From an uncultured Holophagaceae bacterium (lineage in GTDB: Bacteria > Acidobacteriota > Holophagae > Holophagales > Holophagaceae), in contig CAIOFF010000006.1 in assembly GCA_903857495.1 (NCBI GenBank), positions 1 through 42,655 on the forward strand: 42,655 nucleotides of DNA, read 5' to 3'. Position numbers and translations under genes: made by a program. The notes below the pieces were generated by a model. The model worked only from the letters and a program-made list of their open reading frames with translations, was not told the origin of the DNA and did not search any database. Shown here one piece after another: positions 17,253 to 23,741 of the stretch. The number at the start of each line of letters is the position of its first letter. The first letter of the stretch is position 1.

Positions 17253-18299
17253 ATGACTGCCGATCCCTTCGCCCTCGCCTGTCCCCGCCCGCTTCGCCAC
17301 GAGACGGTGCAGATGGCCCACGGCGGCGGCGGCCGGCTCATGAAGGAGCTCATCGAGGGGCTCTTCCTGCCCGCCCTGGGTGCCGATCCGGCCGGGCTCC
17401 ATGACAGCGCGGTGGTCGAGGCCGGCGGCGCCCGGCTGGCCTTCACCACGGACGGCTTCGTGGTGCATCCCCGGGTCTTTCCCGGCGGCGACCTGGGCGA
17501 GCTGGCGGTCTACGGGACCGTCAATGACTTGGCCATGGCCGGCGCGAAGCCCCTGGCCCTGTCCACGGCCTTCATCCTGGAGGAGGGCCTGCCCTTCGCG
17601 GAGCTGGCCCCGCTGGTGGCCTCCATGAAGGCCGCGGCGGACCGCTGCGGCGTGCGCCTCGCCACCGGCGACACCAAGGTGGTGGACCGGGGCAAGGCCG
17701 ACGGGATCTTCATCACCACCGCCGGCATCGGCCTCATTCCCGCCGGGGTGGACATCCACCCGCGCCGCGTGCAGCCGGGGGATGCGGTCCTCGTCAGCGG
17801 CGACCTGGGTCGCCACGGCATCGCGGTGATGTCCGTGCGGGCGGGGATCGCGTTCGAGACCCCGGTCACCAGCGACTGCGGGCCGGTCCACCAGCTGGCG
17901 GCAGCACTGCTGGACGCCGGGCTGGACGTCCACTGCCTGCGGGACCCCACCCGGGGTGGCCTGGCCTCGGTGCTCAACGAGATCGCTGCCGCGGCGGGGC
18001 TCGCCATCGAAGCCGAGGAGGCTGCGATCCCCGTGGCGGAGGATGTCGCCGCCGCCTGCGAGATCCTGGGCCTCGACCCGCTCTACGTGGCCTGCGAGGG
18101 TCGGCTGGTGGCCTTCCTGCCCGAGGCCCAGGCCCAGCGCGCCCTGGCTGTCCTTCAGGCCACCCCGGGCGGCGCCGGGGCCGCCCTCATCGGCCGCGCG
18201 GTGGCGGGACCCGCGGGGCGGGTGGGGCTGCGCACGGCCCTCGGCACCTCCCGGCTCCTGGATCTCCTGAGTGGGGAGCAACTGCCCCGGATCTGCTAG
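17253..18299 (+). CDS. hypE: [NiFe] hydrogenase maturation factor HypE
   Basis: A 348-residue protein of the PurM/AIRS fold with DSAVVEAG and RLATGDTKVVDRGKADGIF in the ATP-binding half. It has the invariant C-terminal PRIC, whose cysteine is carbamoylated by HypF and dehydrated to the thiocyanate that supplies cyanide ligands. The start at ATG 17253 gives MTADPFALACPRP. An upstream in-frame ATG (17196) would overlap the protease gene and add 19 residues not typical of the family. The gene ends the hydrogenase block, and its last 4 bp overlap the convergent anti-sigma factor gene. HypF, its partner, is not in the window. Confidence 0.93.
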   Translation: MTADPFALACPRPLRHETVQMAHGGGGRLMKELIEGLFLPALGADPAGLHDSAVVEAGGARLAFTTDGFVVHPRVFPGGDLGELAVYGTVNDLAMAGAKPLALSTAFILEEGLPFAELAPLVASMKAAADRCGVRLATGDTKVVDRGKADGIFITTAGIGLIPAGVDIHPRRVQPGDAVLVSGDLGRHGIAVMSVRAGIAFETPVTSDCGPVHQLAAALLDAGLDVHCLRDPTRGGLASVLNEIAAAAGLAIEAEEAAIPVAEDVAAACEILGLDPLYVACEGRLVAFLPEAQAQRALAVLQATPGGAGAALIGRAVAGPAGRVGLRTALGTSRLLDLLSGEQLPRIC

Positions 18300-19072
18300 C
18301 GGACCACGCCGAACAGCCCGCGCCAGCCCTCGAAGCGGAGGCCGGACTCCAGGCGCACCAGGGCCCAGCACTCGCCCTGGGGATCGGCCTCAGGGGCGTG
18401 CAGGTAGCCGGGGCCGTGGGCGATCCAGTCGCCGGGACCCAGGTGGGCCGGGCCATCCTGGAGGCCGCCGCAAAGCAGCACCGAGACTTCCTCGCCCACG
18501 TGGTCGTGCCGGGGGACGGTGCCGCCCCCCTGGAGCCGGGCCAGGCTCAGGGTGGCGCCGCTCTGGGCGTCCGCCAGGACCCGGGCGATGCGGCCGTCCC
18601 CGATGCGGGACCAGCGCCAGCGGGCCTCGGCGGGCAGGTGGGGCCGGAGGGCTTCCAGGGGATCCGCCGCCGTCGGGGTCAAGGCGAGCTCCTCGCCCTG
18701 CGCCGCCCGGCAGGAGGGGCAGTGGCCGAGGTGGAGCCGGAGGAGCAGGCTGGTGAACAGGTCGCCGCTGCCGTGGAGGGCGGTCCAGGCCTCGGGTTCC
18801 GGGTGGTGCTGGGGGCCGCGGGGCTGCCGTCCCTCGCGCAGCGCTGCCAGGGCGCTGGCCAGGGCGCGCTCCGCCGGGGCCTCTGCGGTGCCGTCCCAGG
18901 CCTGGCGGAGGAGGGCAGGGGTGCGTTCGAAGCTGCGGAGAAAGGTCTGGCAGGGGGGGCAGAGGGCCAGGTGGAGCTTCATGCCCAGCCAGTCCAGAGG
19001 GCCGAGGGCCCCTTCCTCGTAGTCGGTCAGGAGGCTCGTGAACTGCTCACAGGTGGGGACGAGGATGGTCAT
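18296..19072 (-). CDS. ChrR-like anti-sigma factor with two zinc motifs and a cupin domain
   Basis: A 258-residue cytosolic protein. An N-terminal zinc anti-sigma motif His34-x3-Cys38-x2-Cys41 (HLALCPPC) is followed by a second, similar motif His114-x3-Cys118-x2-Cys121 (HLGHCPSC). The C-terminal part (about 150-258) is a cupin with PRHDHVGEE (His189, His191, Glu195) and GPGYLHAPE (His225) as metal ligands, as in ChrR. ChrR proteins hold an ECF sigma factor inactive and release it under singlet oxygen or oxidative stress. The start overlaps the sigma-factor stop by 4 bp (ATGA), fitting a sigma/anti-sigma pair. The second zinc motif is not part of the classical ChrR layout as I know it. Confidence 0.8.
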   Translation of the reverse strand: MTILVPTCEQFTSLLTDYEEGALGPLDWLGMKLHLALCPPCQTFLRSFERTPALLRQAWDGTAEAPAERALASALAALREGRQPRGPQHHPEPEAWTALHGSGDLFTSLLLRLHLGHCPSCRAAQGEELALTPTAADPLEALRPHLPAEARWRWSRIGDGRIARVLADAQSGATLSLARLQGGGTVPRHDHVGEEVSVLLCGGLQDGPAHLGPGDWIAHGPGYLHAPEADPQGECWALVRLESGLRFEGWRGLFGVVR

Positions 19073-19692
19073 TTCCCCTCCGGGGCCGGGGCAAACTCCG
19101 GCAGCAGGGCGCGCAGGGCCAGTCGGGCCCGGTGGACGCGCTGGCGCACCAGCTCGCGGGTGATGCCGAGGTGCTGGGCGATCTCCTCGGTGTTCCAGCC
19201 CTCCAGGTCGCGCAGCACGAACACGGCGCGCTGGTCGTCGGAGAGGCGGTCCAGGCCCTGGCGCACCTTGGCCTTGAGCTCGTCCTGCTCGACATTCATC
19301 AGGGCCTCCGCGTCCTCACTCCAATCGATCAGGGTGTCGACGTTCATGTGATGCCCGTCGTCACCGAAACGTGGCATCAGATCCTCGATGGCATCCTCCC
19401 GGCGCCGGACCCGCTTCCGGCGGGCCATCAGGGCCTGGTTCACGCAGATCCGATAGGCCCAGGTGCTGAACTTGCTGGCCCCCTGGAAGCCCGGCAGCTC
19501 CCGGTGGAGGGTCAGCAGGGCGTCCTGGAGCGCGTCCTGGCTCTCGGCCTCGTTGCCCAGGATCCGGTCGATGACCCGGAAAAGCATGCCCAGGTGGGGG
19601 CGCACGAGGGCCTCGAAGGCCTCAGGATCCCCCTGGGCGGCGGCCTGGACGAGGGCCGCCTCCGGGCGGATCGGCAGGCCGGGCTCAGACAT
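19069..19692 (-). CDS. ECF-type RNA polymerase sigma factor
   Basis: A 207-residue sigma-70 family protein. Region 2 (about 25-95) includes DALQDALLTLHRELPGFQG and FSTWAYRICVNQALMARRKR. Region 4 (about 140-195) has the helix-turn-helix EEIAQHLGITRELVRQRVHR. An acidic insert with GDDGHHMNVDTL lies between them. It should direct transcription of a stress regulon when released from the anti-sigma factor encoded by the overlapping downstream gene. Its own start overlaps the sensor-kinase stop by 8 bp, so all three genes are likely translated in a coupled manner. Confidence 0.92.
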   Translation of the reverse strand: MSEPGLPIRPEAALVQAAAQGDPEAFEALVRPHLGMLFRVIDRILGNEAESQDALQDALLTLHRELPGFQGASKFSTWAYRICVNQALMARRKRVRRREDAIEDLMPRFGDDGHHMNVDTLIDWSEDAEALMNVEQDELKAKVRQGLDRLSDDQRAVFVLRDLEGWNTEEIAQHLGITRELVRQRVHRARLALRALLPEFAPAPEGK

Positions 19693-20908
19693 CGGCGGGC
19701 CTGGGGCCGCGGGGCAGGCGCAGGGTGAAGGCCGAGCCCAGGCCGGGACCCCGGCTGAAGGCCTGCACCTTGCCCCCGTGGCGCGTGGTGATCTCCTTCA
19801 CCAGGAAGAGGCCCAGGCCCGTGCCGGCCACCTGGCGGGTCATCTCGTCCCCCACCCGGAAGAACCGGTGGAACACCCGGGGCAGGTCCTTGGGGGCGAG
19901 GCCATGGCCCAGGTCGCTGACCACCAGCAGGACCTCCTCGCCGTCCCCGTCAAGGGTGACCGTGGTCTCCCGGGGCTCCGCTGCGTATTTGTAGGCGTTC
20001 GAGAGCAGGTTCTCCACCACGGTGCCCAGGGCCTTGGGGTCCGCCTCGATCCAGAGGGGCTCCGAGGTGAACTCCAGCTTCAGCCCGAGCTCGCCGGCGC
20101 CCAGCCGCTGGTCCATGGCTTCGCAGACGCCGCGGAGCCAGGGCCCCAGCTCCAGGGGCACCAGATGCAGCACCAGGCTGCCGGACTCGGCCCGGGCCAC
20201 ATCCAGCAGGTTGCCCACCAGCTCATTGAGCCGCTCCAGATCCTTCTCCATGAGGGTCCGGATGCGGGTCCGCTGCTCTTCCGGCAGGGTGCGGGTGAAC
20301 AGAGTCTCGGTCCAGACGCGCAGGGAGGCGATGGGCGTCTTCAGCTCATGGGTGACTGCGGAGGTGAAGTTGCGCTGCCGCAGCCGCAGGTCCAGCTCCT
20401 CGGAGAGCTTCCGGTAGAGGAGGACCAGGCCCGAGAGCACCACCACCACCATGAAGGCGCCTTCGGTGGCGGCCCGGAAGACGGAGTGCCAGCGCTGATT
20501 GCGCAGCTCGGCCAGGGGTTCAGGCCGCAGGGACAGGAAGGCCGCGCCGTCCAGCAGGGCGAGGTCGTCGGGCGAGTGCGGCGTCGGCACCAGGGCGACG
20601 TGGGGGTATTTCCGCTGGATGGCCTGCCGGCGCTCCTCGAAGCTGGGCAGGGTCGGCAACTGGCCCTCGACGGCGCCGGTGCGGGAGGAGCGGTCGGGCC
20701 GGGCGTGGATGGCGTTGAGGATGCTGAGGCTGTCCAGCTGCCAGGCCTCGGCCCGGCTGGCCTGCAGGGCCTGGGAGCGGGCCTCCAGCAGCCGCCGGGA
20801 CTCCCGGATCTGGACGCTGATCCACCAGCCCACCTGGACGCAGAGCACCAGCGAGACGGCCAGGAAAATGATCCGTTGGAGGGAGAAGGTGGGGGCGCGG
20901 TTCGCCAT
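19685..20908 (-). CDS. membrane sensor histidine kinase
   Basis: I place the start at ATG 20908 (MANRAPTFSL), giving 407 residues. Two membrane helices (about 12-31 and 148-165) bracket a roughly 115-residue periplasmic sensor region with no family I recognise. The kinase core follows: HisKA with FTSAVTHELKTP (His187) and HATPase with the N box ENLLSNAYKYA, then DLGHGLAP and GTGLGLFLVKEI. No receiver domain or response regulator is adjacent; instead the gene overlaps an ECF sigma factor gene by 8 bp. A longer in-frame extension upstream to 21460 runs through the divergent kinase gene and is not real. Confidence 0.88.
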   Translation of the reverse strand: MANRAPTFSLQRIIFLAVSLVLCVQVGWWISVQIRESRRLLEARSQALQASRAEAWQLDSLSILNAIHARPDRSSRTGAVEGQLPTLPSFEERRQAIQRKYPHVALVPTPHSPDDLALLDGAAFLSLRPEPLAELRNQRWHSVFRAATEGAFMVVVVLSGLVLLYRKLSEELDLRLRQRNFTSAVTHELKTPIASLRVWTETLFTRTLPEEQRTRIRTLMEKDLERLNELVGNLLDVARAESGSLVLHLVPLELGPWLRGVCEAMDQRLGAGELGLKLEFTSEPLWIEADPKALGTVVENLLSNAYKYAAEPRETTVTLDGDGEEVLLVVSDLGHGLAPKDLPRVFHRFFRVGDEMTRQVAGTGLGLFLVKEITTRHGGKVQAFSRGPGLGSAFTLRLPRGPRPADV

Positions 20909-20974
20909 GCCTCCATCTTGGACGCATTCTGCACCCCTTGGCAGCACTGCTGTGGGGGGCCATGCTTGGGGACC

Positions 20975-22417
20975 ATGTCCAGCTCGAACGACTCTTCGGG
21001 TCCCAAACCTATGCAGCCCCCCGTCAAGACCAGTTCGGGTCCTCGGCAGCTGCCCACCGTGCCGACGGTGCGGCCCCAGGGTGCCGAGCTGCTGGCCGAG
21101 CTCATGCAGACCCAGCGGCAGCTGACCCAGTCCATGCAGGAGATCAGGGACCTGCGCGCCAAGCTGGGGCGCCGCTCCCACCAGATGCAGGTGCTGCAGC
21201 ATGTGTCGGAGATCCTGGCCGCCACGTCCAAGGGTGGGCAGGTGGTCAGCGTGGTGCTGGATGTGCTGGCCCAGGAGTTCCACTGTCGGCGCGCGGTGGT
21301 CTGGACCCTGGAGGATGGCGGGGCCGGCTACGTCCCCAAAGAGGGCACGGGCCTGGCCAAGGCCCAGTGGTCCGCCATGCGGCTGCCGGCCCCGAACCCG
21401 TTTCCCGAGACGCCGCTGGTGCTGTTCCAGAGCCAGTGGCTGGACGCCCCCGGCGACCACGGCATCCTGGATGACCTCCGCAGCGGGGACGGGTCACCAC
21501 TCTACTTCATCCCCTTCGAGCACCAGTTGCTGCTCCTGGGGTTCGCCATCCTGGCCATGCCCGCGGACCGGCGCTGGGAGGAGGAGGACCTCGACTCCAT
21601 CACCATCCTCCAGCGGCAGGCGGCCATCTCGCTCTACAACGCCTGGCTGTTCAGGGATCTCTCCGAGCAGCGCGACGCGCTCCAGCGCCAGGCCATGGAG
21701 CTGGAGCGCGTCAACGACGCCCTGCGCGAGGCCGACCAGCTCAAGAGCGAGTTCCTGGCCCTGACCAGCCACGAGCTGCGCACGCCCCTGACGGGTATCC
21801 TCGGCTTCACCCGCCTCGTCATGGACGGCCTCTACGACGACGCCGACGAGATGCGCTCGATGCTGCAGGACAGCTACATCTCGGGCCAGCACCTGCTGGG
21901 CCTCCTGAACGACATCCTGGACCTGGCCAAGATCGAGTCCGGCAAGCTGGAGACCCATCCCGAGCCCTTCAGCCTCGGGGTTCTGCTGGATGAGGTCCGG
22001 CCCATCGCCGAGGCCTACCCGCGCAAGCCGGGGGTCGAGCTGGTCTGGCCGGAGCCGAGTGACATCCCCGAGGTCATGGTGGACCCGAACCGGCTCAAGC
22101 AGGTGCTGCTGAACCTGCTCTCCAACGCCCTCAAGTTCACCAAGGAGGGCTGGGTGTCCATCCGGGTGGAGCGGCATCCCGGCGTGGTCAGCCTCTCCGT
22201 GGTGGATACGGGGATTGGGGTCAGCCTCGAGTCCCAGGCCCGGCTCTTCCAGAAGTTCGCCCAGGCGGAAGGCGGCCACAGCCGTGAGTACGGCGGCACG
22301 GGCCTGGGCCTGGTGATCTGCAAGCACCTCATGGAGATGATGGGCGGCACCATCAGCCTGAGCAGCGAAGGCCTCGGTCATGGCAGCACCCTGCGGATCA
22401 CGATGCAGATTGCCTGA
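20975..22417 (+). CDS. cytosolic GAF-domain sensor histidine kinase
   Basis: A 480-residue protein without membrane helices. A disordered Pro/Ser-rich start (1-35) and a short coiled coil (about 38-65) are followed by a GAF-like domain (about 72-222), a second coiled coil (about 226-256), HisKA with LTSHELRTP (His266) and HATPase with NLLSNALKFTKEGW, VDTGIGV and GGTGLGLVICKHLME. It should sense an intracellular signal and phosphorylate an unlinked regulator. The start at ATG 20975 is chosen because the kinase gene on the other strand begins 66 bp away; the long frame continuing upstream overlaps that gene completely. A strong hairpin overlaps its stop codon. Confidence 0.87.
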   Translation: MSSSNDSSGPKPMQPPVKTSSGPRQLPTVPTVRPQGAELLAELMQTQRQLTQSMQEIRDLRAKLGRRSHQMQVLQHVSEILAATSKGGQVVSVVLDVLAQEFHCRRAVVWTLEDGGAGYVPKEGTGLAKAQWSAMRLPAPNPFPETPLVLFQSQWLDAPGDHGILDDLRSGDGSPLYFIPFEHQLLLLGFAILAMPADRRWEEEDLDSITILQRQAAISLYNAWLFRDLSEQRDALQRQAMELERVNDALREADQLKSEFLALTSHELRTPLTGILGFTRLVMDGLYDDADEMRSMLQDSYISGQHLLGLLNDILDLAKIESGKLETHPEPFSLGVLLDEVRPIAEAYPRKPGVELVWPEPSDIPEVMVDPNRLKQVLLNLLSNALKFTKEGWVSIRVERHPGVVSLSVVDTGIGVSLESQARLFQKFAQAEGGHSREYGGTGLGLVICKHLMEMMGGTISLSSEGLGHGSTLRITMQIA

Positions 22418-22439
22418 TCGCGGAGCGGCGCTCCGCGAT
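22417..22439 (+). terminator. strong hairpin at the kinase stop codon
   Basis: ATCGCGGAGC and GCTCCGCGAT form a perfect 10-bp stem with a GGC loop, starting on the last base of the TGA. No T-run follows, so this is not a classical intrinsic terminator. It may stabilise the 3' end of the upstream mRNA or attenuate read-through into the aminotransferase gene. Confidence 0.45.
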
Positions 22440-22471
22440 ATGGAACAATGGACTGCCAGCCTGGAGTCCCC

Positions 22472-23686
22472 GTGACGTACGTCCGCCGCCCCGAGTTCCT
22501 GCCGTTCACCCGCCCGATGGTGGGGGAGGAGGAGATCGCTGAGATCATCGACACGATCCACAGCGGCTGGATCACCACGGGGCCCAAGTCCGCCAAGTTC
22601 GAGGAGGCCCTGCAGGCCTACAACGGGGTGCCTCACTGCCTGGCCATGAACAGCGCCACCACGGCCCAGGAGATCACGATGCAGGTGCTGGGGCTCCAGC
22701 CCGGTGATGAGGTCATCACCACCTCGCTGACCTGGGTGAGCACCCTCAGCACGGTCGTGCTGCAGGGGGGCGTGCCGGTGCTGGTGGACATCGACCCCGT
22801 GACCCTGAACCTCGATCCCGCAAAGCTGGAGGCGGCCATCACGCCCCGCACCGTGGGCATCATTCCCGTGCACCTCACGGGCCTGCCCTGCCCCATGGAG
22901 GCCATCTGGGCCGTGGCGGAGAAGCATGGGCTGTGGGTGGTGGAGGACGCGGCCCAGGCCATGGGCGCCCACTACCGCGGCACCAAGATCGGCGGCAACC
23001 CGCGCTCGGTCATGAGTGTCTACAGCTTCCACCCCAACAAGAACATGACCACCGGAGAGGGCGGCGCCATCGCCTTCTTCAACGACGACTACGAAGGCCG
23101 CATCAAGCGCCTGCGCTTCCACGGGATCGACCGCGATGCCTGGAAGCGCTTTGCCAAGGAGGGCAGCCCCCACACCGAGGTCTTCGAGCCCGGCCGCAAG
23201 GCCAACTTCATGGACCTGCAGGCCGCCATGGGGCTGCATCAGATCCAGAAGCTGGACGGCTTCAATGCCCGCCGCGGGCACCTCTTCCGCCGCTACCTGG
23301 AGCTGCTGGCCGATCTGGACGAGGTGCTGCTGCCCTGGCCCGGGGACGCGGACCACGGCCACTGCTTCCACCTCTTCGTGCTGCGCATCCATCCGGAGAA
23401 GCTGGGCCTGGACCGGGATGCCTTTGTCGCGGCGCTCAAGGAGGAGAACATCGGCACCGGCATCCACTACCGGCCGGCGCATGTCCATCCCTGGTACCGG
23501 GACTTCTATGCCGCCCACCCCCAGCACCTGCCCAAGGACGGCCTGCCCCACAGCGAGTGGAGCGGGGAGCGCCTGCTCAGCCTGCCGCTCTGGCCGGGGC
23601 TGACCGAGGCCGACCAGGATCAGGTGGTGGCGGCCATCCGGCAGGTCATCGCCTGGGCCAGGTCCGGGCATCGCCCCCAGGCTTGA
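22472..23686 (+). CDS. DegT/DnrJ/EryC1/StrS (ArnB-like) aminotransferase
   Basis: A 404-residue PLP-dependent sugar aminotransferase. FLPFTRPMVGEEEI and SGWITTGPK near the N-terminus closely resemble ArnB (UDP-4-amino-4-deoxy-L-arabinose aminotransferase). The PLP lysine is Lys190 in SFHPNKNMTTGEGG, and Asp159 in VEDAAQA contacts the pyridine nitrogen. The product is likely an amino sugar nucleotide for a surface glycan or lipid A. I choose GTG 22472 because GGAG lies 5 bases upstream and the start (M)TYVRRPEFLPF fits. An ATG at 22448 in the same frame is the alternative (412 residues). It stands alone between two kinase genes without other sugar-pathway genes, so the physiological product is unknown. 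Confidence 0.88.
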   Translation: MTYVRRPEFLPFTRPMVGEEEIAEIIDTIHSGWITTGPKSAKFEEALQAYNGVPHCLAMNSATTAQEITMQVLGLQPGDEVITTSLTWVSTLSTVVLQGGVPVLVDIDPVTLNLDPAKLEAAITPRTVGIIPVHLTGLPCPMEAIWAVAEKHGLWVVEDAAQAMGAHYRGTKIGGNPRSVMSVYSFHPNKNMTTGEGGAIAFFNDDYEGRIKRLRFHGIDRDAWKRFAKEGSPHTEVFEPGRKANFMDLQAAMGLHQIQKLDGFNARRGHLFRRYLELLADLDEVLLPWPGDADHGHCFHLFVLRIHPEKLGLDRDAFVAALKEENIGTGIHYRPAHVHPWYRDFYAAHPQHLPKDGLPHSEWSGERLLSLPLWPGLTEADQDQVVAAIRQVIAWARSGHRPQA

Positions 23687-23741
23687 GCTGAATTCACTCA
23701 GGGCGCCCGGGTTGCCGATAGGTGACTGAGGGAAGGCTCCC

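Noticed and set aside
19463-20974. N-terminal extension of the GAF kinase frame
   Set aside because: Although open, it runs antisense through the whole membrane kinase gene and lacks any domain; the start at 20975 is consistent with the divergent layout.
20909-21460. N-terminal extension of the minus-strand kinase frame
   Set aside because: Overlaps the coding start of the divergent GAF kinase; the membrane helix right after MANRAPTFSL fits a normal N-terminus.
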